From the NCBI GenBank assembly GCA_007115705.1, contig QXEO01000873.1, forward strand, positions 1,475,016 to 1,539,015: DNA of 64,000 nucleotides. The letters are read 5' to 3'. This document shows positions 1 to 11,873 of the stretch, piece by piece. How positions within the stretch are numbered: position 1 is the first letter of the stretch; each line of letters opens with the position of its first letter. Source of the stretch: Dactylis glomerata. Lineage: Eukaryota; Streptophyta; Magnoliopsida; Poales; Poaceae. The position numbers were made by a program, and so were the translations under genes. Under the pieces are notes generated by a model. That model did no database searches. It had not been told where the DNA came from and saw only the letters and a list, made by a program, of their open reading frames with translations.

Positions 1-972
1 CAATAATTATTCTCATAATCCACAAGAGATCACAATCATAGCCTAAACCAAGTACCACCAAGATGCACGCACTGTCACCGTTACACCAAGGCAGGAGGAA
101 TAGATTACTTTAATAACATCACTAGAGTACACAAAATATCTGAATAATAACATGTACTTGTTCAACATGATACAAAGCTCACGATCACATAAAGATCACA
201 TCATGGGAGAGAGAGGTGAACCACATAGCTACCGGTAGAGCCCTTAGCCCCGGGGATGAACTACTCCCTCCTCATCATAGGAGACAGCAAGGTTGATGGA
301 GATGGTGGTGAGGTCGATGGAGACGGCGGAGACGGCGATGGAGACCGATGGAGATGGCTCCGGGGGCACTTCCCCGTCCCGGCAGGGTGCCGGAACAGAG
401 ACTTCTGTCCCCCGAAATTCGTCGGTGGCGGCGGCGGAACTGCGTAACTCTTTCTGGAAATTTGCCGACTCTTTTAGGGTTTTCCGTCCCGAGGCTTTAT
501 ATATGCGAAGGGGCGATGTCAGAGGCCATCCAAGGGCTCCTCACGCATAGCTCGCGCGGCCAGGGCCTGGGCCGCGCCAGCCCTGCGTGAGGGCGGCCTA
601 TCTCGGCCGTCCGGACTCGGAATCAGGTGAATTTTATGTCCAGAACGTTCGCCGTGAAATTCCCTACAACTTTGTATTTGAAGAGTTTTCCGTTTGATGC
701 CGTCTTCGACCCGTAACGTGACCATCTTCGAAAAAAGTTCTTGTACAGATTTCTGGAAAGTCCCAATTTGACTCCAACAAGGTTTCCACTTGTATTCTTG
801 GTAATTCCTACACATCAAAGTGTAAAACAAGAACATTGTGCACTTTTGCAACTATTAGTAGGTTAGTCCAAATAAATCATAAAAGTATCACAAAGTGTAG
901 ACAAAATATGTAGCAATTGGTGTAAAACAAGCATGGAGCATCAAAAATTATAGATACGTTTGCAACGTATCA
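1..972 (-). mobile_element. LTR fragment of a minus-strand gypsy element (T1)
   Basis: Read on the minus strand this begins TGATACGTTGCAAACGTATC at 972, the characteristic start of Athila/Sabrina-type grass LTRs, and it closely resembles the LTR at 60607-62215. No polypurine tract lies to the right of 972, so 972 is an outer element boundary: either the 5' LTR of a minus-strand copy or a solo LTR. The left end is outside the window. A TATA-like stretch, read on the minus strand as ATATATAAAGC, lies near 491-505, with a GC-rich inverted repeat at 539-592 upstream of it. The short reading frames inside are not genes. Confidence 0.8.
539..592 (-). promoter_or_regulatory. GC-rich hairpin upstream of the LTR TATA region (T1)
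   Basis: A 54-nt inverted repeat: the outer arms CCTCACGCA / TGCGTGAGG pair perfectly over 9 bp and the inner arms GCGCGGCC / GGCCGCGC over 8 bp, with an 8-nt loop. In LTR orientation it lies about 35 bp upstream of a TATA-like sequence. Equivalent hairpins sit at the same place in the other Athila-type LTRs of the window. Confidence 0.6.
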
Positions 973-1056
973 CCGCGCGAAGCTAGGATTCGAACCCGGG
1001 ATCTCTCCATCCCGCGGAGCTCACCTTGCCACCAGGCTAAGGCAACGCTGGTGACT
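973..1056 (-). mobile_element. tRNA-derived SINE head (Pol III promoter)
   Basis: On the minus strand the sequence contains a perfect B box, GGTTCGAATCC (986-996). About 30 bp upstream is an A-box-like segment around GCCTTAGCCTGGTGGCAAGG. The spacing and the CCCGGGTTCGAATCCTAGC context fit the tRNA-related 5' head of a plant SINE. It cannot fold as a proper tRNA because the acceptor arms do not pair. The SINE body should continue to the left but is replaced there by the LTR ending at 972, so the SINE looks interrupted by that insertion. The alternative is an old tRNA pseudogene. Confidence 0.5.
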
Positions 1057-1329
1057 AATGAGCATGTTCTTTCTTTTTAAATAGAAGATTTCGGTATCTT
1101 GGGCCTGGGCCGCTACAGATAAAGGTCCATGTGACTTTTTTTTCCTCTCTCTCTTTTCCATTTCTCTTAAGATCTTAACACAAAAGATTAGAAGAACATT
1201 CAAGACAAGGCCAAATAAATTCAAACAAACTTTGTAAATTCTATTTATTACATATATAATAACATCAAAACTTTTTCTCCACAAAAAAAATTAGAAAACA
1301 AAATTTAATCACTAAAATGCCATTATGGT
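1057..1329. other. AT-rich spacer with no gene seen
   Basis: A low-complexity, AT-rich stretch with runs of T and A. I see no splice-consistent or domain-bearing reading frame. It lies between the SINE head and the first unit of the 662-bp repeat. Confidence 0.4.
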
Positions 1330-3320
1330 GTATTTAAAATATGGTCAAAATGGCGGACATGATCCTTCTTAACAAGGTGTTGAATCTTGCAAAAATATTT
1401 ATGAATCTCTGATGAAATAGATACTTGTGTACCTAAAAATGATTTTTATAAAAAAACATGAGCAAACTATAAAGCACCTGTAGTTCAAATGTGACCCGCT
1501 TCCAGCCGAATCGGCAGAATTTTGTCTAATTTTTTAGGGGTGGCTATAAAGCTTTTTCCATGCAAACAACTGGTGAATTGTGCATAAAATATGGTATAGT
1601 ATCATTTAAAATTTGGTTGTTCTATTTTTGCTATATATTTTTGGTAGACGCTTCACAAAAAACCCTATTTTTTGCACTAAGAAAATGAAAAATGAATTTT
1701 TTGTGTAACTAAAATTAAAACTTCCCAAAGAAACATTGTTTGTCATCCCAAGATACACATATGTGCACAATATGGGATCATTTGAACAAACTATGCCGTG
1801 GTTGTGGCCATAACTAGCTCATTTGGCTTGAAAGCCATAGAACTTCGTACGAGATAGCTCTTTTTTGTGAACATTTTTTCAAAATAGTTGCAATATTCTA
1901 AGTTTATTATTTTTCATGGCAACTAGGTCACATAAAATGACACAACACAAAGGATTTGTATTTTTTTGATTTTTTTTGAATTTCTTATGCCGACTTCAAA
2001 ATGCGACCAAAACGGCAGGCGTGACCGCTCCTAGGTCGGGATAGAATCTTGCCAAACTCTTGATGGATCTCTGATGAAATAGATACTTGTGTAACTAAAA
2101 ATAATTTTTGTACAAAAACATGAGCAAACTATGAAGCACCTGTAGTTCAAATTTGACCCGCTTCCAATCGAATCGGCAGAATTTTGTCTATTTTTTGAGT
2201 GGTGGCTATAAAAGCTTTTCCATGCAAATAACTGGTGAATTGTTCATAAAATATGGTATAATATCATTTAAAATTTGGTTGTTCTATTTTTGCAACATAT
2301 TTTTGGTAGACGCTTCACAAAAAAACCCATTTTTTCACTAAGAAAATGAAAAATGATTTTTTTGTGCAATGAAAATTAAAACTCCCCAAATCAATATTGT
2401 TTCTCATCCCAAGATACACACATGTGCACATTATGGGGTTGTTTAGACAAACTATGGCGTGGTTGTGGCCATAACTATCTCATTTGGCTTGAAAGCCATG
2501 GAACTTCATACGAGATAGCTCTTTTTTGTGAACACTTTTTCATAATAGTTGCAATATTCCAAGTTTATTATTTTTCCTAGAAACTAGGTCACATAACATG
2601 ACACAACGCAGAAGGATTTGTATTGTTTTGATTATTTTTGAATTTCTTATGCTCATTTCAAAATGCGGCCAAAATGGTTGGCATCATCGCTCCTAGGTCG
2701 GGATCGAATCCTGCCAAACTCTTTATGGATCTCTGATAAAATAGATAGTTGTGTACCTAAAAATGATTTTTGGAAAAAAACATGAGCAAACTATGAAGCA
2801 CCTATAGTTCAAATTTGACCCGTTTCCAACTGAATTGATAGATATTTGCCTTTTTTAAGGGGTGGCTATATAACTTCTTCAATGCAAATAACTGGTGTAT
2901 TGTGGATCAAATATGATATAATATCATTTAAAATTTGGTTTTTCTATTTTTGCAACATATTTTTGGTAGACGCTTCACAAAAAAACCCATTTTTTGCACT
3001 AAGAAAATGAAAAATGAATTTTTTGTGCAACAAAAATTAAAACTCCCCAAATCAACATTGTTTGTCATCCCGAGATGCACACATGTGCACATTATGGGGT
3101 TGTTTGAACAAACTATGTCGTGGTTGTGGCCATAACTATCTCATTTGGTTTGAAATCCATGGAACTTCGTACGAGATAGCTCTTTTTTATGAACACTTTT
3201 TCACAATAGTTGCAATATTCCAAGTTTATTATTTTTCCTAGAAACTAGGTCACATAACATGAAACAATGCAGGAGTTTCCTTTTTTGATTTTTTTTTGAA
3301 TTACTTGTGTTGTATTCAAA
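1330..3320. repeat. Three-unit 662-bp tandem repeat
   Basis: Landmark phrases recur at exact 662-bp spacing: CATGAGCAAACTAT at 1457, 2119 and 2781, and ATGG/CG(A)CC at 1341, 2001-2003 and 2663. The units are AT-rich, share about 90 percent identity by eye and differ by substitutions and small indels. Short reading frames in them are not conserved between units. The block probably lies inside the CACTA element whose right end is at 5824, but the left end of that element is not in the window. Confidence 0.85.
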
Positions 3321-3765
3321 ATGAAAACCCCGAAAACCTATTTTTGCATCTTTTATTTTTGGACATGTTTGCAAACTTGTATTTATAATGGTTTCTAATT
3401 TAATGTTTTCTAAAACACTATTGGTTGGTTTGTACAAAAAAATATGTAGGAAACTTCAAATAAAATCATCTGTTTTTTCTTTACAAAAAATTATGTGTTT
3501 GTGAGGATTGCAGCCAGCCAATCAGATGGCAAAGATGTAGTCCTCGCGGATCATCCATCTAAACCGTCCAACCTGATCCAATGACCGGCGTGCCTCCGGA
3601 GAAAGCACAACTCCTGTCCCCATCCGCGTTCCCTGCGCGCTCCCTACTCCTCTCCCCACCCCACACTGCCGCCACCAACACCCTGTTCTAGGTCAGATTC
3701 AGATCCACATAGAGCCAGATCCCGAGCCACCAACACGGATTTGATCAACTTCGCTTTCCTCCTCC
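3321..3765 (+). promoter_or_regulatory. Upstream/5'UTR-like region of the gene fragment
   Basis: Base composition changes sharply here, from AT-rich repeat to a region with a C-rich, CT-rich leader at 3600-3720 directly upstream of a good ATG at 3766. That is typical of a grass nuclear gene leader. No defined TATA box or operator can be supported. Confidence 0.3.
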
Positions 3766-4195
3766 ATGGCGACGCCGCTGTCCGTCGCCGCAGCCGCGCT
3801 GCAGTACCGCGTGGGACACGGCCTCCTCCCGCGTTTTGCCGGCGACCCCTACCCGCGCTCCGCCCTTCCCTTCAGGTAAATCAAAGCGGAGTTCTTTCTC
3901 TTCCTCGCCGCACCGTCTAAGTCTAAGAGGCCACCTCCCAAATCCGATCTGTTCACTTCGCATCTAATCCTGTCTCATTCTCCTCGAGGTTGACTCCGCC
4001 ACCCCATCCAAGCGGGCCGGGACCACTGCGGCTCCCATCGCCGGTACGCCGCAGAAGCTCAAGAACGCGGCGGCGGCCACCTTGTCGCCGACTAGGCCGC
4101 CACACCGCAGAAGGTCCCGGCCGCGTCAGATCTGAGCTGGACGCCGTAGAAGATGGAGCAGCGGCATCTGCTGCGGAGGCCGCAGAAGTCACACG
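3766..4195 (+). CDS. Spliced host-gene-like fragment, possibly captured by a CACTA element
   Basis: Exon 1 (3766-3875) starts at an ATG in CCTCCATGGC context and encodes 36 residues rich in Ala, Leu and Arg, resembling a plastid transit peptide (MATPLSVAAAAL). It ends at CTTCAG/GTAAAT. Exon 2 (3989-4195) follows an acceptor CTCGAG/GTTGAC and stays in frame for another 69 residues up to a donor CACACG/GTGAGT. Both exons are GC-rich, unlike the flanking repeats. I do not recognise the product. A third exon cannot be fixed: possible acceptors are near 4453 and 4708. The fragment lies between a tandem repeat and a CACTA terminus, as expected of a captured gene piece, but a small genuine gene is not excluded. 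Confidence 0.35.
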
Positions 4196-5224
4196 GTGAG
4201 TGCACTTCTGTTATCCTTGTACCTAGTTTCACGACCACAAATCTTGTAAAACCAACAGCAGTAATGCTAATTTTGTTTCTGCGATGCGAATTACCGAGCC
4301 AAGACAGATCTGTTCTCTGGATGCATTTTTTCTGATACTTTGACTGATGTTTGAGGACAGTACTGATAATTTGGCTTGTTCGTTCCAGACCGCAATTAAT
4401 CGTTCCATACCGCAATTAATCTGATAACTTGGACTGATGTTTGAGTGGTTGCAGTACTGCCATTGCAATGTTTGAAGAAAATGGAACATGTACCTTATAC
4501 TTCCCAGTTCTTTTGTTGGCAGTAGTAGTTACTGTTTTAGTATTATTGTACCTTATATTGTTTCTGTTTTAACTAACTTATGCCACATGGATTTTTGAGT
4601 AATCGTGGGCATTTAGAATTCATCACAATGTTGTACTATCACAATGTTATGTTATCTATAATTTTGTATTATCACAATGTTGATTAATCTTGACTTATTA
4701 ATTGCACAGTACCTTGATTCTATATCTAGGAACCGGGGAAAGACAGAGAAACTCCAGAAATGGTAAACCGAGTGTCGCTGGGTGAGTATCAATCCATTCA
4801 GTTAACTATGTATAATTTGTTTGTGCTGTAATATAAACATTAATTAGTTATTTTAATTTGAGTTTTTCCAGATCTGGGATGAGTCTGCAGGTGAAAGCTT
4901 GCTACAGATTCAACTGCTAGCACTTAAAACTTTTGTTTCTTCTCTTGGATACCAGTTGCGCTATTGCTTGGAGGTGGCCGTCCGTGGTGGCCTGAAGGTG
5001 GGCGTCCGTGGCTGCCTGGACGTGCGCGGCTGCGCTGCTGTGTGGAGGTGGGCGTTCGTGACTGCCTTGTTGTAATGTGTGGAATCTATGAACCTCGCTG
5101 TCATGTCAGGTTATTATGTAATACTGTTGTGAGATTGTAAGCTTTGTAAATGATAGGAGTTGACAATATCTACTGTTATTCAGATTGTTTTGTGCTGTTA
5201 ATAAAAATGTTGTGATCTTACTGT
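4196..5224 (+). other. Non-coding tail of the gene-like unit with possible poly(A) signal
   Basis: AT-rich, intron-like sequence runs from 4196 to about 4880. It is followed by a GC-rich patch at 4960-5080 with imperfect short repeats (GGTGGGCGTCCGTGG), then a 3'UTR-like stretch with AATAAA at 5200-5205. No long reading frame is present. The arrangement is consistent with the 3' end of the gene-like fragment at 3766, but no exon can be assigned with confidence. Confidence 0.3.
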
Positions 5225-5824
5225 TATTTTATATTTGGGCTGGATTCTTAATTGATTTTCACTATACTGAACATAAAGAGGCCAGGGCCCAAACCGCTGA
5301 AAGTCCATGATAGAAATACCAGGAAAAAAGGCTGCAAATTAAAAAATAAATTGGCTGAATATAGGCACAAAAGAATTGGATCGTAAAAGGCCAAGGCCCA
5401 AAATGAAAATAGTTGTAAAAAGGCTTAGGCCCAAACAAGAATTGAATCAAAGAAAATATAAAGACTTCGGAAAAAGGCTAGAGTTATTGGGCTTGGCCCA
5501 TGTTGAGCACTAAAATGGACCGGGCTGATTCTGATTAATGACCAATTCAAAATCGTCACAATGCCTGCCACGTGGCTGCCATGTCGGATTGCTGATGTGG
5601 CCTCCCCAAACTGCCCATGATGATACTGAATCGTCATAACCGTTCTGACGGTCCAATATCGTCATAGACGGTTATGACGATTTCAGTAGGATCGTCACGT
5701 TCAGTCATCAACGACGCCCCGTTTTTGACGATGATTTTTTCGTCATAAAATCGTCATAGATCAACCGTTATGACGATTTAGTGACGAATTTTGAGCGTCA
5801 GTAGTCAACACATTTCTTGTAGTG
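5225..5824. mobile_element. Right terminal region of a CACTA transposon (W)
   Basis: The sequence ends in TTTCTTGTAGTG (5813-5824), the reverse complement of the canonical CACTACAAGAAA terminus. The last 240 bp hold many subterminal motifs of the type CGTCATAA / TTATGACG in both orientations. The preceding 350 bp hold repeated AAGGCCCA-type motifs. The following bases AAT (5825-5827) would be the right 3-bp target duplication. The undisrupted counterpart at 20825 shows satellite running straight through, so W inserted into the satellite array. The left terminus is outside the window, so W may contain everything from about 973 onward. No transposase is seen. Confidence 0.8.
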
Positions 5825-8800
5825 AATGGGCGGACACGTACGTTACCCCGTGTTACAGCGGAAACGCCTGAAAATGGCTAAGCGGAGGGTTAGAACGTGG
5901 ATACGGGCGACATCGGGTAAAAACAGGCAAGCGTCGCTTAACGTGACGGGTCATGTTCGTAGCCCCGTGTTACAGCAGAAACGCCTAAAAATGGCTAAAC
6001 TATGGGCGAAAACATGGAAATGGCGACGTCGGGCGAAAATGGGCAAGCGTAGTTTAACATGACGCGGACACTATGTTGCCCTGTGTTACAGCGGAAATGC
6101 CTGAAAATGGCTAAGCGAAGGGCGAAAATGTGGATACGGGCGACATCGGGCAAAAACGGGCAAGCGTCGCTTAACGTGACGGGTACATGTTCGTTGCCCC
6201 ATGTTACAGCAGAAACGCCTGAAAACGGCTAAGCTATGGGCGAAAACGTGGAAACTGCGACGTTAGGAGAAAACGGGCAAGCGTAGCTTAACTTGACGCG
6301 GACACATACGTTGCCCCGTGTTACAATGGAAACGCCTGAAACGGCTAAACGAAGGGCGAAAACGTGGAAACGGGCGACGTCGGGGCGAAAACGGACAAGT
6401 GTCGCTTAACGTGACGGGGACACGTACGTTGCCCCGTGTTACAGTGGAAACGCCTGAAAACGGCTAAGCGATGGGCGAAAACGTGGAAACGGGCTACGTC
6501 GGGTGCAAACTGGCAAGCGTCGCTTAACTTGACGCGGACACGTAAGTTGCCCTGTATTACAACAGAAACTTCTGAAAGCGGCTAAGCGATGGGCGAAAAC
6601 GTGGAAACGGGCGACTTCAGGCAAAAAGGGCAAGGGCCACTTAACTTGACGAGGACACGTACCTTGCCCCGTGATACAGCGGAAACTCCTATAAATAGCC
6701 AAGCGTAGGGCGAAAACGTAGAAACAGAAGACGTTGTGCGAAAACGGGCAAGCGTCGCTTAAATTGACGCGGACACAAATGTTGCCACGTGTTACAGCGG
6801 AAACGCCTGCAAACAGCTAAACGAAGGGCAAAAACGTTGAAACGGGCGACGTAGGGCAAAAATGGGCAAGCGTCACATAACTTGACGTAGACACGTAAGT
6901 TGCCTCGTGTTACGGTGGAAACGCCTGAAAGCGCCTAAGCGATGGGCGAAAACGTCGAAACGTGCGACGTCGGGCAAAAACGGGCAAGCGTCGCTTAACT
7001 TGACGCGGGCATAAACGTTGCCCCATGATACAGCGGAAACGGCTAAACGAAGGCCGAAAACGTGGAAACAGGCGATGTCTGGAGTAAACACGGCAAGCAT
7101 CACTTAACTTGATGCGGACACGTACGTTGCCCCGTGTTACAGCGAAAATGCCTGAAAACGGCTAAGCGATGGGCGACAACATGGAAACAGACAACGTCGG
7201 GCGAAAACGGGCAAGCGTCACTTAACTTGACGCGGACATGTACGTTCCCCCATGAGATAGCGGAAACGCATGAAAACGGCTAAGCGATGTGTGAAAACGG
7301 GCAAAAACAGGCAAGCGTCACTTAACTTGACGCGGACATGTACGTTGCCCCCGTGTTACAACGGAAACACCTAAAAACGGCTAAGCGAAGGGCGAAAACG
7401 TGGATATGGGCGACGTCGGGCGAGAACGGGCAAGTGTCGCTTAATGTGACGGGGACACGTACGTTGCCCAGTGCTACAGTGGAAACACCTGAAAGCGTGG
7501 AGGCGGGCGACGTCGGCCAAAAATAGGCAAGCGTCGCTTAACTTGACGCGGCCACGTACGTTGCCCTGTGTTACAGCGGAAACGCATGAAAGCGGCTAAG
7601 CGATGGGCAAAAACGTGGAAATGGGTGACGTCAGGCAAAAACGGGCAAGCGCCGCTTAACTTGACGCGGACAGGTATGTTGCCCCATGTTACTGCGGAAA
7701 CCCCTGGAAACGGCCAAACAAAGGGTGAAAACATGGAAATGGACGACGTCGGGCGAAAACGGGGAAGTGTTTCTTAAATTGACGCGGACACAAATGTTGC
7801 CACGAGTTACAGTGGAAACGGCTAAAAACGTCTAAACGAAGGGCGAAAACGTGGAAACGGGCGACGTCTGGCGAAAACGGGCAAGCGTCGCTTAACTTGA
7901 CGCAGACATGTACGTTGCCCCCGTGTTACAGCGGAAACACCTAAAAACGGCTAAGCGAAGGGCGAAAACGTGGATATGGGCGACGTCGGGCGAGAACGGG
8001 CAAGCGTCGCTTAATGTGATGGGGACACGTACGTTGCCCTGTGTCACAGTGGAAACACTTGAAAGTGTGGAGGCGGGCGACGTCGGCAGAAAACAGGCAA
8101 GCATCGCTTAACTTGACGCGGCCACGTACGTTGCCCTGTGTTACAGCGGAAACGCATGAAAGCGGCTAAGCGATGGGCGAAAACGCGGAAATGGGCGACG
8201 TCAGGCAAAAACGGGCAAGCGCCGCTTAACTTGACACAGACAGGTACGTTGCCCCATGTTACAGCAGGAACTCCTAGAAACGGCCAAACAAAGGGCGAAA
8301 ACATGGAAATGGACGACGTCAGGCAAAAACGGGGAAATGCTTCTTAAATTGACGTGGGCACAAATGTTGCCACGTGTTACAGCGGAAACACCTAAAAAGT
8401 CTAAACGAAGGGCGAAAACATGGAAACGGGCGACGTCAGGCGAAAACGGGCAAGCGTCGCATAACTTGACGCAGACATGTACGTTGCCCCATGTTACAGT
8501 GGAAATGCCTATAACGGCTAAGAGATGGGCGAAAACGTGGAAACGGGCAACGTCGGGCAAAAAGGGGCAAGCATCGCTTAATTTGACGCGGGCATAAACG
8601 TTGCCCCATGTTACAGCGGAAACGCCTGGAAACGGCTAAATGAAGGGCGAAAACATGGAAATAGGCGATGACTGGCGTAAGCACGCCAAGCGTCGCTTAA
8701 CTTGACGCGGACACGTTCGTTGCCCCGTGTTACAGCGGAAACGCCTGAAAACTGCTAAGCGATGGGCGAAAACGTGGAAACAGGTAACGTCGGGTGAAAA

Positions 8801-10621
8801 CAGGCAAGCGTCGCTTAACTTGACGCGGACATGTACGTTGCCCCATGTTACAGCGGAAACGCCTAGAAACGACTAAACGAAGGGCGAAAAGGTGGAAACA
8901 GGCTATGACTGGCATAAACACGGCAAGCGTCGCTTAACTTGACGCGAAGACGTACGTTGCCCCGTGTTACAGCGGAAACGCCTGAAAATGGCTAAGCGAT
9001 GGGTGAAGACATGGAAACAGGCAACGTCGGGCGAAAACGGGCAAGCGTCGCTTAACTTGATGCGGACACATACGTTGTGCAATGTTACAGCGCTGAAAAC
9101 GGCCAATCGATGTGTGAAAACGGGCGACGTCGGGCGAAAACGGGCAAGCGTCGCTTAACTTGATGCGGACATGTACGTTTTCCCCGTGTTACAGTGGAAA
9201 CACCTAAAAACGGCTAAGTGATGGGCGAAAACGTGGAAACGGGCGACGTCGGGCGAAAATGGGCAAGTGTCGCTTAACTAGATGCGGACATGTACGTTGC
9301 CCCGTGTTACAGAGGAAACGCCTGAGATTGGCTAAGCGAAGCGCGAAAACATGGATACGGGCGACATCGGGCGAAAACGGGCAAGCGTCGCTAAACGCGA
9401 CCGGTTTAGCGACCGGTACACGTTTGTTGCCCCGTGTTACAGCGAAAACGCCTGGAAACGGCTAAACGAAGGGCAAAAACGTGGAAACAGGCAATGTCGG
9501 GCAAAAATGAGCAAGCGCCACTTAACTTGACGCGGACACGTACGTTGCCCCGTGTTACAGCGGAAACTCGTAAAAACGGCTAAACGAAGGGCGAATTCGT
9601 GGAAACGGACGACATCGGGCGAAAACGGGCAAGCGTCGCTTAACTTGACACGGACACAAATGTTGCCACATGTTACAGCGGAAGCGCCTGAAAATGGCTA
9701 AACGAAAGGCGAGAACGTGGAAATGGGCGACATCGGTCGAAAACGGGCAAGCATCGCATAACTTGACGTGGACACGTATGTTGCCCCATGTTACAGCGGA
9801 AACGCCTAGAAACGGCTAAACAAAGGGCGAAAACGTAGAAAAAGGCGATGTCTGGCGTAAACACGGCAAGCATCGCTTAACTTGACGTGGACACGTACGT
9901 TGTCCCGTGTTACAACGCCTAAAAACGGCTAAGCGATGGGCGAAAATGTGGAAACAGGCAACATGGGGTGAAAATGGGCATGCAACGCTTAACTTGATGC
10001 GGACACGTATGCTGCCCCATGTTACAGCGGAAATGCCTCAAAATGGCTAAGCGATGTGTGAAAATGGGTGACCTCGGGTGAAAATTGGCAAGTGTCGCTT
10101 AACTAGACGCGGACATGTACGTTGCCCCCGTGTTACAGCGGAAACACCTGAAAACGGCTAAGCGAAGGGCGAAAACGTGGATATGGGCGACGTCGGGTGA
10201 AAACGGGCAAGCGTCACTTAATGTGACGGGGACACGTACATTGCCCCATGTTACAGTGGAAATGCCTGAAAGCGTGGAAGCGGGCGACGTCGGGCGAAAA
10301 TAAGCAAGCGTTGCTTAACTTGACGTGGACACGTACGTTGCCCTGTGTTACAACGGAAACGCATGAAAGCGGCTAAGCGATGAGCGAAAACGTGGAAACG
10401 GGCGACATCAGGCAAAAACGGGCAAGCGCCGCTTAAATTGATGCGGACAGGTACGTTTCCCCGTGTTACAGCAGAAACTCCTGAAAATGGCCAACCGAAG
10501 GGCGAAAACGTGGAAACGGACGACGTCAGGCGAAAATGGGCAAGCGTTGCTTAAATTGACGCGGACACAAATGTTGCCACGTGTTACAGCGGAAACGCCT
10601 AAAAACGTCTAATGAAGGGCG
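5825..10621. repeat. Satellite array A, monomer about 118 bp
   Basis: About 40 head-to-tail monomers. The phrase around GACGCGGACACGTACGTTGCC recurs every 117-118 bp, for example near 6301, 6419, 6537, 6654 and 6772, with occasional shorter monomers of about 98 bp. Each monomer carries GACGTC, a dyad GCGTC-N9-GACGC and ACGTGGAAACGGGC. A higher-order repeat of 570 bp is visible (7338-7900 against 7908-8470). Monomers differ mainly by CpG-to-TpG or CpA changes. The array is nearly identical to 20825-26503. Open reading frames on both strands arise only because the monomer has few stop codons. Confidence 0.95.
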
Positions 10622-10983
10622 TGGTGGGTCCCCCTGAGGTCTCCCAGGTGCCTCTCTGCCCCATTTTTGACATAAAAATTTAAAAAGATTTTTCTGGAAT
10701 TTTTCGAGAAACTTTATTTTCGAGGATTTTTTCAGGAATTGATAAGGGAATAAAACTCGAGAAATCGAAGATGGAACGATAGAAAGCAAATCAAAACAAA
10801 GCTTACAACAGCTCTAAGATATTCTAATATGAAGCTAAACGGCGGAAACAAAAATGAATGAGGTAGAAACAAAAGTAAATGCAGTGAAAACATAGCTTTG
10901 TTCATTTGAAAACTGCTTTGTTAACAAGGTTGATCAAGTCTTGTTACCAAACCACTTTTCTATGAAACAAACTTTGCATTTCA
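10622..10983 (-). other. Non-coding 3' internal region of element S, copy A
   Basis: Continues directly from the satellite and is matched at 26504-26865 with an offset of 15882 bp. On the minus strand it lies just downstream of the protease stop codon. It contains a CACCTGGGAGACCTCAGG segment near the array junction and an AT-rich stretch. No gene is seen. Confidence 0.7.
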
Positions 10984-11873
10984 CTAAATGATTATGTTAC
11001 CTCGACCTTGATAGGCATTGTCCCAATCACAACAATTTGATATTCTTCTTTGGGCTTTGGCTCTGATGGTCTCAATATTCTTGATTGAGTTTAGAGCATA
11101 TTTTCTATCAATCTTCTTGGGAAAATAGACTGTGTGCTCTTTATCATTAACATTAAAAGTGACTTTCCCTTGGTTGCAATCAATAACGGCACCTGAAGTG
11201 TTTAGAAAAGGTCTCCCATGAATAATAGACATATTGTCGTCTTCAGGCATTTCCAATATAACAAAGTCAGTCAATATTAAACAATTATTAGCAACCTGAA
11301 CAGGAACATTCTCACATATACCAATAGGAATAGTAGTAGACTTATCAGCCATTTGCAAAGATATATCAGTTGATATCAATTTTTCTAGATCAAGTCTCTT
11401 ATGGAGAGAAAAAAGCATCACACTAACTCCAGCTCCCAAATCACATAAAGCAGTTCTAACATAGTTATTTTTAATAGAGCAAGGAATAGTTGGTATACCT
11501 GGATCTCCAAGCTTCTCCGGAACTTTACCATCAAAAGAGTAATTAGCAAGTAAAGTGGAAATTTCCTCACTAGGAATCTTCCTTTTGTTAGTAACAATAT
11601 CTTTCATATACTTTGAATAAGGAGGCATTTTAATAGCATCAGTCAAAGAGATTTGCAAAAATAAAGGTCTCATCCATTCACAAAACCTGTTGTAGTGTTC
11701 TTCTTCCTTAGATTTGTGTTTCTTACTAGGAAAAGGCATTGATTTTTGCACCAAAGGTTCTCTCTCATTACCATGCTTGTTGGCAATGAAGTCTTCCTTA
11801 GTGTACTTTGCATTCTTAGCAAGCTTTTCTGGTTCCTCTTCAACTTCTTCTTTATCAGAAGCACTACCACTTC
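10984..11873 (-). pseudogene. Retrotransposon aspartic protease region, element S copy A
   Basis: The frame encodes a retropepsin-like domain: LCDLGAGVSVMLFSLHKRL contains the catalytic D-L-G-A signature, and a later IIHGRPFLNTSGAVIDCNQG block matches Athila-type gag-protease polyproteins. The preceding EEEHYNRFCEWMRPLFLQ segment is the linker seen before protease in this group. The frame ends at a stop at 10984, with no RT, RNase H or integrase after it, so the element is non-autonomous. Upstream coding is cut at 11873 by insertion of element N, and reading into the LTR gives a spurious N-terminal extension. It is almost identical to 26866-27755. Confidence 0.85.

Noticed and set aside
973..1056. 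Functional tRNA gene
   Set aside because: The B box is perfect but the acceptor and anticodon arms do not pair into a cloverleaf; a SINE head is a better fit.
5825..10621. CRISPR-like regular repeat
   Set aside because: The whole 118-bp monomer repeats with no unique spacers, in a plant retroelement setting.
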